DNA of 64,000 nucleotides from Jeotgalicoccus psychrophilus DSM 19085 (GCF_000425845.1 NZ_AUEF01000001.1:186001-250000), one strand, 5' to 3'; counted from the stretch's first letter, positions 43,090 to 52,645 are shown. Numbers and translations are program-made. Notes: generated from the letters alone by a model not told the origin.

Positions 43090-44095
43090 TATAACCCACC
43101 CTTTCTATTCCATGAGTATTATCGATATGTGTTTTAAGACGCTCGATTTCTTCAACTTTTCCTGAGACCTGAAACATTAAAAATCCAAGCGGCTTTTCTT
43201 TAATATATTCGATTCTGCCGTTTAAAATACTAATACTTAAATCGAAGTCTCTGTAGAGCTGATTTAAATAGTTTTCTTCAGCATTCTCGCTCAAAAACTG
43301 AATTGTAATCACTTGATTTTCAGGTGTTTCTTTAATTTGTTCCGGCACTTCAAAATTATATATTTCCTGCACGAAATCTTTTGTAATTTTCTCTTTAGGA
43401 TGACTGAATACATTGTATGTTTCGCCGCTTTCAATAATTTCACCGGCGGACATTACACCTACACGGTCGGCAATTTCTTTAATAACTTCCATTTCATGAG
43501 TAATGATAACCATCGTAATACCGAGCGTTCTGTTAATACTCTTTAAGAGATTTAAAATACTTTTAGTCGTATCCGGATCAAGTGCACTCGTTGCTTCGTC
43601 ACATAAGAGAATATCCGGGTTATTGGCAAGTGCCCTTGCAATACCGACACGCTGTTTCTGTCCGCCGCTTAAGTTTGCTGCATTGATACCGGATTTATCG
43701 TTTAAACCGACGAGCTTTAAAAGCTCTTCAATTCTTGCCGGCACATCTTTTTTATTGTATCTGCTCGCTTTAAGTACAAATTCAATATTTTCATAGACTG
43801 TCTTTGATTCAATTAAGTTAAACTGCTGGAAAATCATGCCGATTTTCTGACGTCTTATTCTTAAATCCTTAGATGATAATTCAGTCAGATTGTCTTCACC
43901 AACAATAACTGTGCCCGTCGAAGGTTTTTCAAGCAAATTAATCAATCTTACCAGGGTACTTTTCCCAGCGCCGGAATAGCCGATCAGCCCAAAAATTTCA
44001 CCGGTTTCAACTTTTAATGATGTCGGTTTTAATGCTTCAATATTTCTTCCTTTTAAATGATACGTTTTTGAAACGTTATTCAGCTGAATGCTCAT
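43082..44095 (-). CDS. metN: Methionine-type ABC transporter ATP-binding protein
   Basis: ATPase of the MetNIQ importer, 337 residues. Walker A is GYSGAGKSTLVRL, the signature is LSGGQKQRVGIARAL, and Walker B is ILLCDEATSALD. A C-terminal NIL domain (about 250-337) is the methionine-sensing regulatory module of MetN. ATG 44095 follows AGGAGGG. A SAM riboswitch lies upstream, which supports methionine as substrate. Confidence 0.95.
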   Translation of the reverse strand: MSIQLNNVSKTYHLKGRNIEALKPTSLKVETGEIFGLIGYSGAGKSTLVRLINLLEKPSTGTVIVGEDNLTELSSKDLRIRRQKIGMIFQQFNLIESKTVYENIEFVLKASRYNKKDVPARIEELLKLVGLNDKSGINAANLSGGQKQRVGIARALANNPDILLCDEATSALDPDTTKSILNLLKSINRTLGITMVIITHEMEVIKEIADRVGVMSAGEIIESGETYNVFSHPKEKITKDFVQEIYNFEVPEQIKETPENQVITIQFLSENAEENYLNQLYRDFDLSISILNGRIEYIKEKPLGFLMFQVSGKVEEIERLKTHIDNTHGIERVGYIG

Positions 44096-44114
44096 GAATT
44101 CCCTCCTATGTATA

Positions 44115-44265
44115 TTAAAAAAAGCCATTTATCTATATAGACAAATGGCGTTTTGTGATTATCTTCCAAGCCGCTGCCTGCAGGAATTAGCACAGTACTT
44201 AAAAAGCCTGCTGCTGAGACTTCACAGGGCCTGATCCCTCCGTCTCTCTGGATAATTTCATATTT
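44115..44265 (-). promoter_or_regulatory. SAM-I riboswitch (S-box) with terminator upstream of metNIQ
   Basis: On the minus strand the leader has the S-box core TTATCCAGAGAGACGGAGGG, then ATCAGGCCCTGTGAAGTCTC, AGCAGCAGGC and a P4-type GCGGCTTGGAAGATAA. It ends in the terminator GCCATTTGTCTATATAGATAAATGGC plus seven T (44121-44150). High S-adenosylmethionine should stop transcription of the transporter operon. Confidence 0.95.
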
Positions 44266-44326
44266 AATTGTATTTCATACTAAAGTAACTTGAATAAATA
44301 GTCAAACAATTTTTAATAATTTGTTA

Positions 44327-44800
44327 TCAGCGTGATTCTACCATGCCTTTATAGATAAACTTTCCACGGCAATGCTTGCAAATATAACGTTTGTTATAGC
44401 CCTTAACTCTTTTAGTAAATTGATAGCTGCACTTTTTGCACTCATATAAATAAGCTTGTCCTTTATATTTATAAGTTCTTGTTTTGGCAATGCCGAGACG
44501 CTCAAGTGTTTCGGTAAATTCCCGGTCTGAATCCCTGTAAGGTTTCTTTAATGTGTAAAGTGCGTAATGAACGCATTCATGATAAAGCACATCTAGAATA
44601 GTTTCCTTGGAGTTGTTAATAAGAAAGCTGTGTGACATTACAATTTCTTTCGAGACTACTTTTCTGTTCTGCAATTTAATCTGAAATGCACCGAGCTTAG
44701 ACTTCATTCTTTTCGACACTCTGATTGGAATATCGAGCTCGAGACCGAAATTGTCCCTGAGAAATTTATCGGCCCAGTTATGTAATTCACTATTGTTCAT
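44327..44800 (-). CDS. SprT-like zinc metalloprotease-fold protein
   Basis: SprT family protein of 157 residues (YdcK-like in bacilli). The zinc-binding HExxH motif is HECVHY near residue 90, with a downstream His/Glu-containing helix (DREFTETLERLG). A C-terminal zinc ribbon (CKKCSYQF...CKHCRGKF) follows. Eukaryotic relatives degrade DNA-protein crosslinks; activity of the short bacterial form is not established. Monocistronic, between the SAM riboswitch and a small-RNA candidate. Confidence 0.88.
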   Translation of the reverse strand: MNNSELHNWADKFLRDNFGLELDIPIRVSKRMKSKLGAFQIKLQNRKVVSKEIVMSHSFLINNSKETILDVLYHECVHYALYTLKKPYRDSDREFTETLERLGIAKTRTYKYKGQAYLYECKKCSYQFTKRVKGYNKRYICKHCRGKFIYKGMVESR

Positions 44801-44841
44801 AATATGTTCACCTTCTTAATGTTTTAAGCGCCTTAAAAAAG

Positions 44842-44996
44842 GCAACAAAAAAAGGGAGATCTAAAGTCTCCCTAACAGATAAATAATATAATATGATATC
44901 TAGGCCAAAGGCACTATCGAAGAACGACTAGTTAATGATATGAAGAGTATAGCTTTAACTTATGTTTGTGCGTTCTGTTATGTATTTCTTAATGTA
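44842..44996 (-). ncRNA. Candidate small RNA gene (about 150 nt)
   Basis: A near-consensus promoter on the minus strand, TTGAAA (45025-45030) - 17 bp - TATAAT (45002-45007), is followed about 125 nt later by a strong terminator: AGGGAGA, a seven-base loop, TCTCCCT and seven T (44842-44872). No reading frame with a ribosome site lies between. The transcript should start near 44995. It is not a family I recognise. The remaining part of the 44801-45182 gap, 45031-45182, shows nothing else. Confidence 0.6.
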
Positions 44997-45001
44997 TTTT
45001 C

Positions 45002-45030
45002 ATTATATTTTAATGTTCAGCATATTTCAA
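45002..45030 (-). promoter_or_regulatory. Promoter of the candidate small RNA
   Basis: TTGAAA, 17-bp spacer, TATAAT: eleven of twelve bases match the sigma-A consensus. Confidence 0.75.
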
Positions 45031-45182
45031 GGTTATTAGCCTAATTCTTTTGCTTTGTAACCTGTTTGTAATAAACAGGGTAATATTTCATGAACATTTG
45101 TTTTCTTTAGTGTAATTATTGCCTAACACGTTCTAAATAGCAAGATGTTAATTGAAATTATCTTAAAAATATTTCAGGAGTT

Positions 45183-46046
45183 CTATCCTGCCTGTGCAAT
45201 AATGATATGCATATCTACTGTAATTTCTTTGCTTCCGCTACCTACAAATGTTTCAATCTGTGCTGCATCTGCATGCCAGCCAAGCGGCGTCATGGAAATT
45301 AAATCCTTCAATGCTGAAGCATTGAGAGTTTTCTTATAAGTAATACGTTCTTCACTTACTACTTTAACATTTCTCTTCATCAATTCAAGTGTATCGTTAT
45401 TTTCATATTCACTTTCACCGGTATTATTGAACAGTTCATTACGCAATTCCTTTAAATATCCGCTTCCCGGAATCACTTTTATAATCATGCCGTCTTCAGT
45501 TAAAATTCGTTTAAATTCAGCGTAATTGGCAGGGGATAAAAAGTTTAATATAAACTTGCATGATTTGTCAGCAAGCGGCGGATTTGCAAGATCTCCGACA
45601 AACCATACCGGCCCCTCATAGTTTTTCGCAGCCATCATGACACCTGCTTTTGATATATCAAGACCGACGCCTGTCAGCGTTTCTGTGTTTACCTTATGCT
45701 GAATCATCTTTAAATGAGAGCCTTCACCAGACCCTGCATCAAACAGCAGTGAGTTTTCTGCCGATTGGTTTGTTATGATGTCAGAAATTCTATTATGTAT
45801 CGGCGCATACAGTTCTACTTCGATGATAATTCTCTGACGTGCATCAAATAATGCATCATCATACTGCGTATTTACAAGTTTCTGAAGCAGATTCACATAG
45901 CCCTGTTTTGCGAAATCAAAAGTGTGATTATTAATGCAGACTAAACTGCTAAGTGCTCTGACCTCAACAGCACCGTAACAAAGCGGACATCTTAATTTGC
46001 CGCTTATATTCTGTGCTGCCGCTGCGTTTTTTTCTCTTTTCTTCAT
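45183..46046 (-). CDS. RlmA-family 23S rRNA (guanine-N1)-methyltransferase
   Basis: SAM-dependent methyltransferase of 287 residues. The N-terminal zinc site LRCPLCYGAVEV...LVCINNHTFDFAKQGYVNLL is characteristic of RlmA. The SAM-binding LLFDAGSGEGSHL and GLDISKAGVMMAAKNY follow. The family methylates G745 or G748 of 23S rRNA; the RlmA(II) type of Gram-positives acts on G748. GGGGATTTAA precedes the ATG. Confidence 0.88.
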   Translation of the reverse strand: MKKREKNAAAAQNISGKLRCPLCYGAVEVRALSSLVCINNHTFDFAKQGYVNLLQKLVNTQYDDALFDARQRIIIEVELYAPIHNRISDIITNQSAENSLLFDAGSGEGSHLKMIQHKVNTETLTGVGLDISKAGVMMAAKNYEGPVWFVGDLANPPLADKSCKFILNFLSPANYAEFKRILTEDGMIIKVIPGSGYLKELRNELFNNTGESEYENNDTLELMKRNVKVVSEERITYKKTLNASALKDLISMTPLGWHADAAQIETFVGSGSKEITVDMHIIIAQAG

Positions 46047-46070
46047 TTAAATCCCCTGCCTGAACTTATA

Positions 46071-46365
46071 TTAAAATAGAAATATTACTACACCGATTGC
46101 GAAAAACACCATACCGATAAAACCCGGTATAAATGCTGCAATCGTCTGCATTTTCGTGCCGCCGATTAAACAGCGTTTAGGTTTATCAGGATCGTACAGA
46201 ACCTCGAGCTCGTAACCGAACGGGTAGCCGTTATTGATCGAGCCGTGGGCTGTCATATTTTTCTTTCTTCACTGCCACACCGAAAGTATAAATCACCAGT
46301 GAAATTAAAATTAAAAAGAGCCCTATAGAACCGAAAACTATAGTTAAAATCTGCTGATCTGTCAT
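46071..46365 (-). pseudogene. Remnant of a DUF3592-type membrane protein (split frame)
   Basis: Two overlapping frames together resemble a DUF3592 protein. Frame 1 (46231-46365, 44 residues) has the first transmembrane helix IGLFLILISLVIYTFGVAV and then runs out after KKEKYDS. Frame 2 (46071-46256, 61 residues) has the family's YELEVLYDPDKPK segment and the second helix FIPGFIGMVFFAIGVVIFLF. The central beta part between them seems deleted and the frame shifted. It could instead be two tiny genes, but the split of one known architecture makes a remnant more likely. Confidence 0.55.
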
Positions 46366-46545
46366 TATATGAAACACTCTGATGAATTACTATATTGAAA
46401 AGTAATTATATCATATGACTGTCGATATAAATTTAAGAATCAGTCAATAAAAAGTATGTTAAAATCTTGTAAATGTCTTAGTAGGAGTTTAAAAACAGTC
46501 GTATCCATGGTAAGTTTTAATAAATTACATATACAGGAGAAATTA

Positions 46546-47724
46546 ATGAATAAACTCAGAATTCTTTTAGAAATACTATTAGTATCTACGAGACTCGGGC
46601 TGACATCATTTGGAGGTCCGACTGCACATCTTGGTTATTTCCATACTGAGTATGTACGCAGAAAGAAATGGATGGATGAGAAAAGTTACGCAGATTTAGT
46701 CGCACTTTCACAATTCCTACCGGGGCCTGCGTCCAGCCAGGTAGGTATCGGTGTTGGTGTAATGCGCGGCGGCGTACTCGGCGGTCTTACATCATTCATC
46801 GGTTTTACACTGCCGTCCGTTATTGTGTTAATGATTTTCGCATCTCTATTAACAACATTTGATATCGCAGATGCGGGTTGGATACACGGTTTGAAAATCG
46901 TTGCCGTGGTTATCGTTGCCCATGCAATTATGGGAATGAGTAAAAATCTGGCACCTGACGTCAAACGAAAAGTAATTGCCTTGTTTGCACTCGTCGCAAC
47001 CTTGCTCTTTCAATCGGTGTTTACACAGGTCGGCGTCATTCTGATTGCAGGGGTCATCGGTTTTATTCTTTATAAAAATCATGATGCAGATGATAATAAA
47101 AAAGCAGCGACTTTCCCGATTAAGAAAAGTTTTTCCGCTGTCTGTTTAGTGATATTTTTCGTACTGCTATTTGCATTACCCGCCCTCCGTGAATTAACAG
47201 GCTCATACTGGGTTGCGGTAGTAGACAGTTTCTACAGAGCCGGCTCACTCGTATTCGGCGGCGGACACGTTGTACTTCCGCTTCTCGAACAGGAACTGGT
47301 TCCGATGGGATGGATTTCTGCAGAAGAATTCCTTGCAGGATACGGTGCAACGCAGGCTGTGCCTGGCCCGTTATTCACATTTGCAGCATACTTAGGAACA
47401 GTGATGAACGGCTGGGTCGGCGGACTGATCGCAACTGCCGCGATATTCCTGCCGGCATTCCTGTTAATCCTGGGCGCACTGCCATTTTGGGATATGCTCC
47501 GTAATAACGATAAAGTTAAAGGCGCAGTCATGGGCGTTAATGCTGCAGTCATCGGCATATTAATTTCAGCATTATACACACCGATTTGGACAAGCTCAAT
47601 ACTGGAGCCGGTTCACTTCGCACTTGCAGCAATACTGTTTGTGATGCTGGTCTACTTCAAACTACCCCCGTGGGTCATTGTTGTAACCGGTGCACTCGGC
47701 GGTATGCTGATTGGATTCATTTAA
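46546..47724 (+). CDS. chrA: Chromate transporter ChrA (two-domain)
   Basis: CHR-family membrane transporter of 392 residues with two homologous halves. The first has TRLGLTSFGGPTAHLGYFHTEYVRRKKW and ALSQFLPGPASSQVGIGVG; the second has FYRAGSLVFGGGHVVLPLLEQELV and YGATQAVPGPLFTFAAYLG. About 10-12 transmembrane segments. ATG 46546 has AGGAG upstream; the longer frame from 46456 is not supported. The family exports chromate, but many members have no tested substrate. Monocistronic. Confidence 0.93.
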   Translation: MNKLRILLEILLVSTRLGLTSFGGPTAHLGYFHTEYVRRKKWMDEKSYADLVALSQFLPGPASSQVGIGVGVMRGGVLGGLTSFIGFTLPSVIVLMIFASLLTTFDIADAGWIHGLKIVAVVIVAHAIMGMSKNLAPDVKRKVIALFALVATLLFQSVFTQVGVILIAGVIGFILYKNHDADDNKKAATFPIKKSFSAVCLVIFFVLLFALPALRELTGSYWVAVVDSFYRAGSLVFGGGHVVLPLLEQELVPMGWISAEEFLAGYGATQAVPGPLFTFAAYLGTVMNGWVGGLIATAAIFLPAFLLILGALPFWDMLRNNDKVKGAVMGVNAAVIGILISALYTPIWTSSILEPVHFALAAILFVMLVYFKLPPWVIVVTGALGGMLIGFI

Positions 47725-47730
47725 ATATTA

Positions 47731-47770
47731 TTAAATCAGGTGCAAATTTTATTTGCACCTGATTTTTTAG
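47731..47770 (+). terminator. Terminator after chrA
   Basis: AATCAGGTGCAAA and TTTGCACCTGATT pair over 13 bases and are followed by TTTT. Confidence 0.92.
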
Positions 47771-47813
47771 TTGGAAATGGAATTTGGTTGACGATGTCGA
47801 TATAACAAGTTAT

Positions 47814-48881
47814 TTATCCAAGTAAATTGCGCGCACTTTCAATAATTTCTTCCACAATTTCAGCAGCCGGCTGTTCTTTCACAACAAGACGCAGGTTCTG
47901 CCCTGCCCACAGCGACATATATTCAGCATTATTATTTTTCGCGGCAGCACCTCTGATACTTTTAGTTGCTGAATTCTGATACGGATACGCTAACGGTTCT
48001 TCACTGAATTCTTCTATAAATTTATTGAGTATGCCGCGGGCCGGCCTTCCTGAAAATACTTTGGTGATGACTGTATCGTCTTCTTTACTGGTAAAAAGTT
48101 TTTGCTTATAAGCTTTATGAATGCCCGCTTCTTCACTCGATAAAAACCGGGTGCCGATCTGCACTCCGTCTGCACCGAGTGCGAGTGCAGCAATGAGACT
48201 TCTGCCGTCATTCACTCCGCCGGCCGCAACTACTGGAATATTCACATGATCTGCAACTTGCGGTACTAAAGAAAAGGTGCCGATATCCGCTCCGTTTTTA
48301 TGATGACTTAAATCAAAAGTACTTCTGTGTCCGCCGGCATCTGAGCCCTGGGCAATAATAATATCCGCACCGCTTCTCTCGGCAAGGACTGCTTCTTCAA
48401 CTGTTGTGATCATTGATGTAATTATCATACCGTTCTCTTTTGCCTGATTCGCTTTAGCCTCAGAAAGCAGTCCAAATGCTGTACTGATTACTGGTACTTT
48501 CTCATCAATTAATACTTGAAACTGTTCATCAAAATAGTCAGCTGCATTAAACTGAATATCTGATTCCCTGACACCTAAATCTCTGCCAATTCTATACAGT
48601 TCATTTTTTACCGCTTCCTTCTCATCATTACTTGGCTCATCAGAGTTTTCAACACAGAATAAATTCACTGAAAACGGCTTCGCTGTGAGTTTTCGAATTT
48701 CATGAACAGCTCGCTTAATATCTTCTGGTTTCATATAAGCAGCACCTAACGTGCCAAGGCCCCCTGCATTGCTCACGTTAGCAATCAGCTCCGCCGTCGT
48801 TGCTCCCCCTGCCATTCCAGCCTGGATAATGGGATATTCTATATTTAAGATAGAACACATTTCAGTTTTTAAATTAAGCAT
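47814..48881 (-). CDS. Nitronate monooxygenase family FMN enzyme
   Basis: FMN-dependent TIM-barrel of the NMO/2-nitropropane dioxygenase family, 355 residues. Segments include YPIIQAGMAGGATTAELIANVSNAGGLGTLGAAYM, the ADIIIAQGSDAGGHRS motif with the conserved His, VPVVAAGGVNDGRSL and ALGADGVQIGTRFL. Members oxidise alkyl nitronates or act as quinone reductases; FabK is a close relative but is smaller. Monocistronic. Confidence 0.9.
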   Translation of the reverse strand: MLNLKTEMCSILNIEYPIIQAGMAGGATTAELIANVSNAGGLGTLGAAYMKPEDIKRAVHEIRKLTAKPFSVNLFCVENSDEPSNDEKEAVKNELYRIGRDLGVRESDIQFNAADYFDEQFQVLIDEKVPVISTAFGLLSEAKANQAKENGMIITSMITTVEEAVLAERSGADIIIAQGSDAGGHRSTFDLSHHKNGADIGTFSLVPQVADHVNIPVVAAGGVNDGRSLIAALALGADGVQIGTRFLSSEEAGIHKAYKQKLFTSKEDDTVITKVFSGRPARGILNKFIEEFSEEPLAYPYQNSATKSIRGAAAKNNNAEYMSLWAGQNLRLVVKEQPAAEIVEEIIESARNLLG

Positions 48882-48949
48882 TTAAATCCCCCTTTAAAAA
48901 TTCTGTTACTGTAAACATAATTTAAAAATATTCAAATCAACAGTAAAAG

Positions 48950-48981
48950 ACTCCATTCTGATAAATTCAAAACGGAGTCTT
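48950..48981 (-). terminator. Terminator after the aldo/keto reductase gene
   Basis: AAGACTCC and GGAGTCTT pair, with TTTT following on the minus strand. Confidence 0.75.
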
Positions 48982-48987
48982 AATATA

Positions 48988-49836
48988 TTACTCAGGTGTC
49001 TTCGAAGCGTTCATTCCTGTAACGATATCCATAATATCGTAGTCCACAATACGCGCATATCGTCCATCAAGCTCTGCAATTTTTTCCATATCAGATTCAT
49101 CAAGTGAAAAATCATGAACATCTAGGTTTTCTGCCATACGTTCTTTACGGACGGATTTCGGAATAATAATTATCCCCTGTTCCAGATGCCATCTTAAAAT
49201 AACCTGCGCAACTGATTTATCATGCTTAGCCGCTATTTCATTCAGCATTTCATCGTCAAGAATACCGTGTTTAGCTTCAGCAAGCGGACCCCATGATTCG
49301 ACTTTAACACCGTACTCCTTCATCACTTTCTGAGCTTCTTTCTGCTGGAGAAAAGGGTGAAGTTCAATCTGATTAACAGCCGGCACGATTTCATTATTGA
49401 CTATTAAATCTACCAGACGTGTTGAATCAAAGTTCGATAAACCAATCGCTTTAATTTTGCCATCTTTGTAAAGTTCTTCCAGTGCACGCCATGAACCGTA
49501 ATAGTCTCCGAGCGGCTGATGAATTAAATACAGATCAAGATAATCTGTACCAAGTTTATTTAATGTCTTCTCAAATGCTTTCTTAGCTTTTTCATATCCC
49601 TGATCTGCAACCCACAGTTTACTCGTCAGGAAAATTTCTTCACGAGGTATACCGCTTTTTTTAAGTGCGTTGCCGACCCCTTCTTCATTGCCGTAAGTTG
49701 CTGCAGTATCGAGACTGCGGTAACCCGTTTCGAGTGCATCCAGCACACAGCGCTCTGTTTCATCAGGTTTAACCTGGAATACACCATAACCTTCAATTGG
49801 CATTTCAAGACCATTATTTAATTTCACATGCTGCAT
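48988..49836 (-). CDS. Aldo/keto reductase
   Basis: NADPH-dependent AKR of 282 residues (AKR5-like). The catalytic tetrad is visible: Asp43 and Tyr48 in LDTAATYGNEEGVG, Lys73 in FLTSKLW and His106 in LYLIHQPLG. NADPH-binding segments are GLSNFDS and IIIPKSVRKERMAENL. Physiological substrate unknown; reduction of methylglyoxal or other reactive aldehydes is a usual guess. Confidence 0.93.
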   Translation of the reverse strand: MQHVKLNNGLEMPIEGYGVFQVKPDETERCVLDALETGYRSLDTAATYGNEEGVGNALKKSGIPREEIFLTSKLWVADQGYEKAKKAFEKTLNKLGTDYLDLYLIHQPLGDYYGSWRALEELYKDGKIKAIGLSNFDSTRLVDLIVNNEIVPAVNQIELHPFLQQKEAQKVMKEYGVKVESWGPLAEAKHGILDDEMLNEIAAKHDKSVAQVILRWHLEQGIIIIPKSVRKERMAENLDVHDFSLDESDMEKIAELDGRYARIVDYDIMDIVTGMNASKTPE

Positions 49837-50032
49837 ATAAATACCTCCGCCAAAATATATAGTATGAATCGCTTTCTACTATTAGTATACAGATATATCT
49901 CTTACGAGAACAGACTGCAATTTTCTCAGGTTTTCTATGTAAATGAGGGTTTTATCGGCTGTGAAACAGGGAATTTATAAATCAATATACATCGAGAGGT
50001 GTTACTGTAGGCAGACATTTAGGAGTGAGTAT

Positions 50033-50446
50033 ATGTCCCAAGCAATTTTGACTTTGTTTATATTATTTTTCCTATTTCAAATCGGTATGTTCGCTAAGAA
50101 AAAAGGAGAAATGGCCGGTACACATAACTTTACTATGTAATGGCCGCTTTACCTCTATATTTTTACAGTAATGATTTCTCTCACAATAATCTTTGCCTTA
50201 ATATATTATGTTATGTCTTTTTCAACACCGATACTGATAGACAGTAACCAGGGAACAATAATGAAAGATCACAATCTAGCTGAAATGATTTACTACAGCG
50301 GATCCACCTTACTTTCTATCGGATATGGTGACTTAAATCCAATTGGCCCCATACGGTATATTTCATTATTTGAAAGTTTCCTCGGTATTGTCGCTCCTAC
50401 AGTAATATTTATCAGTGAAGTGAACAAAAAATTTAAAGACAGCTGA
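50033..50446 (+). pseudogene. Small two-helix potassium channel with an in-frame stop
   Basis: One reading frame from ATG 50033 (AGGAGTGAGT upstream) to 50446 would encode about 137 residues: a first transmembrane segment (ILTLFILFFLFQIGMF), a second (YLYIFTVMISLTIIFALIYYVM), the K+ pore with selectivity filter LLSIGYGDLNPIGP, and a last helix. It is broken at codon 36 by TAA (50138-50140), directly before WPLYLYIF in the same frame. An internal start at 50171 would give only 91 residues, without the first helix. A nonsense mutation (or a base error) is the simplest reading. Confidence 0.75.
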
Positions 50447-50450
50447 TTTA

Positions 50451-50491
50451 ATAAACACCTCGCTGAAATAACAGCAGAGGTGTTTATTAAT
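50451..50491. terminator. Hairpin after the potassium channel gene
   Basis: AATAAACACCTC and GAGGTGTTTATT form a 12-base stem around a 15-nt loop. A-rich and T-rich arms allow use in both directions. Confidence 0.75.
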
Positions 50492-50544
50492 GAGAGCACT
50501 TCAATTCATTCCGTTTATATACAAGTCAAAAACAATTGCTTCTA

Positions 50545-50576
50545 TATAAAAAACGGGTGGAATATCCACCCGTCAG
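50545..50576 (-). terminator. Terminator after gap
   Basis: ACGGGTGGAT ATTCCACCCGT followed by six T on the minus strand. It ends the gapR-gap transcript. Confidence 0.88.
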
Positions 50577-50586
50577 TCTAAGTTTA

Positions 50587-51585
50587 TTATTGTGTTACCA
50601 AATGGTTTAAAGTACGGACAAGCTGAGCAGTATAAGACATTTCATTATCATACCACGCAACAGCTCTTACAAGCTGGTTGCCGTCTACTTCAAGTACACG
50701 TGTCTGAGTCGCATCAAATAGTGAACCTTCTTTGATGCCGATGATATCAGTCGATACAATTTCATCTTCGTTATAGCCGAATGACGGGTTTGCTGCATTC
50801 TTCATCGCATTATTTACATCTTCAACTGAAACATTTTTATCAAGAGTTACAGTGACTTCAGTTAATGAGCCGGTTGCTACCGGTACTCTCTGGGCTCCGC
50901 CGTCAAGTTTACCTTTAAGTTCAGGCAGTACAAGACCAATTGCTTTTGCAGCACCTGTAGAATTTGGCACGATGTTTTCTGCTGCTGCACGTGCACGGCG
51001 GTAGTCGCCTTTTGCATGCGGCGCATCCAATGTGTTCTGATCGCCCGTATAAGCGTGGATCGTTGTCATTAAACCTTGTTTAATTCCAAATTCATCATTT
51101 AATACTTTAACGACCGGAGCCAGGCAGTTTGTAGTACAAGAAGCTGCCGAAACTATTTTCTCAGAACCATCAAGTGTATTTTCGTTTACGCCGTAAACGA
51201 TTGTCTTCATATCGCCTTTACCAGGTGCAGAGATTAATACTTTTTTAGCCCCTGCGTCAAGGTGCTTTTTCGCATCCTGCTCTTCAGTGAAGAATCCTGT
51301 ACATTCAAGCACGATATCTATATCAAGCTCTCCCCAAGGTAAGTTGGCAGGGTCTTTTTCAGTGAATGATTTTACTTCACGGCCGTTTATTTTGAAACTG
51401 TTTTCGAGTACTTCGATATCTCCATCAAAACGTCCCTGAGTTGAATCATATTTGAATAAGTGTGCTAAAAAGTCATCATCTGTTAAATCATTAACTGCGA
51501 CTACTTCCATATCCTCATAATTTTGAATTTCTCTTGCTGCTAGTCTTCCAATTCTGCCAAATCCGTTAATTGCTACTCTAACCAT
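50587..51585 (-). CDS. gap: Glyceraldehyde-3-phosphate dehydrogenase (NAD, glycolytic)
   Basis: 332-residue GAPDH. The NAD-binding [13 protein letters not shown] starts the protein, the catalytic cysteine is in [10 protein letters not shown] (about 152), and the His is in [17 protein letters not shown] carries an Asp-type NAD-preferring turn. It lies 19 bp after gapR, so it is the glycolytic GapA form. Unlike the usual gapR-gap-pgk-tpi-gpm-eno order, a terminator follows and none of the other glycolytic genes is next to it. Confidence 0.96.
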   Translation of the reverse strand: MVRVAINGFGRIGRLAAREIQNYEDMEVVAVNDLTDDDFLAHLFKYDSTQGRFDGDIEVLENSFKINGREVKSFTEKDPANLPWGELDIDIVLECTGFFTEEQDAKKHLDAGAKKVLISAPGKGDMKTIVYGVNENTLDGSEKIVSAASCTTNCLAPVVKVLNDEFGIKQGLMTTIHAYTGDQNTLDAPHAKGDYRRARAAAENIVPNSTGAAKAIGLVLPELKGKLDGGAQRVPVATGSLTEVTVTLDKNVSVEDVNNAMKNAANPSFGYNEDEIVSTDIIGIKEGSLFDATQTRVLEVDGNQLVRAVAWYDNEMSYTAQLVRTLNHLVTQ

Positions 51586-51604
51586 TAAAATGGCCTCCTT
51601 TGTT

Positions 51605-52621
51605 TTATCCTAATAAGTGTTCTGCTATGACTTCATCTATAAATAAAATTGTATTTTGCGGTGCTAATTTCAAATACGCTTTAACTGCTTCTTTTTTTCC
51701 ATTTCCGCCTGCAACGGCAAAAATAGAAACTTTATCTCTAAGATCTTCCAGCTGCAGTCCAATAGTATCTACCTTATGGACGACATTTCCGTCAGCATCA
51801 AAGTAAAATCCGAAAACTTCACCAACTGCCTTGCCTTTTTCCAGTTTCGATATCACTTCAGAGGTGACGTTTCTTCGCTCTGCCATCTGCAGTGCGTCTC
51901 CGATACCGTGAATAACAAGCGATGAACGATTATTTAAATTGATAATCTCTCTGACCATCGGTTCTTCTTTTAACAGATCCAGCGACGCCTTGCTGATACT
52001 ATCAGGAGCGTATAGCATCCGGTGTTCCCCTGCTGTCGCTTGTGCAAGCCGGCTCACTATCGAATTCGCCTGTAACGCGACATCTTCTCCGAGGCCGCCT
52101 CTTGCAGGAATGAATAATAAGTCATCGTACTTCGGCTTTAAAAATTTACTGACCAATGCCATAGTTGAGCCTCCTGCGACCGAAACAATCGTTCCATTGG
52201 ACAAATTCGCAGTCAGTTCACCTGCCATTAATCTGGCTAATTCTTCTTTAACCAATGTGTTCTGATCAGCATCTCCCCTGACTACAAATATATCTTTTAA
52301 GGAGTATTTCTCTTTTAGCTGTACTGCCAGGTCATCGCGATTTTCTATTAGTGTGAGAAATGGTTCGACATCAATTAAAGTCTGTCCGCCTAAGTCAGAG
52401 ATAGAAATCCCTTTCGATTCAACTTTTATTAAATTCAATTCCAGAAGGTTATCAACTTCACTGCGTAAAACTCTTTCAGTCATCCCAAGTTCCCTGGCCA
52501 AAGTTCTTCTGCCAATCGGCTGTTCATTTTTGATGCAGCTTAATATGTTCAGGCGTTTAAGCATGTGAGATAACATATCAGGTACAATACTTTTCTGGAT
52601 GTCAATCAGACTTTGCCACAT
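51605..52621 (-). CDS. cggR: Central glycolytic genes regulator CggR/GapR
   Basis: SorC/DeoR-like repressor of 338 residues. N-terminal helix-turn-helix ([26 protein letters not shown]) and an effector domain that binds fructose-1,6-bisphosphate in the family ([35 protein letters not shown]). It normally represses its own operon until glycolytic flux is high. ATG 52621 is used; GTG 52633 is inside the GAGGTGG ribosome site. Its operator is immediately upstream. Confidence 0.95.
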   Translation of the reverse strand: MWQSLIDIQKSIVPDMLSHMLKRLNILSCIKNEQPIGRRTLARELGMTERVLRSEVDNLLELNLIKVESKGISISDLGGQTLIDVEPFLTLIENRDDLAVQLKEKYSLKDIFVVRGDADQNTLVKEELARLMAGELTANLSNGTIVSVAGGSTMALVSKFLKPKYDDLLFIPARGGLGEDVALQANSIVSRLAQATAGEHRMLYAPDSISKASLDLLKEEPMVREIINLNNRSSLVIHGIGDALQMAERRNVTSEVISKLEKGKAVGEVFGFYFDADGNVVHKVDTIGLQLEDLRDKVSIFAVAGGNGKKEAVKAYLKLAPQNTILFIDEVIAEHLLG

Positions 52622-52645
52622 TAGTTCAACCACCTCATATTTTAA

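Noticed and set aside
46456-46545. 30-residue N-terminal extension of the chromate transporter
   Set aside because: No ribosome site at 46456; AGGAG and ATG at 46546 fit the family start.
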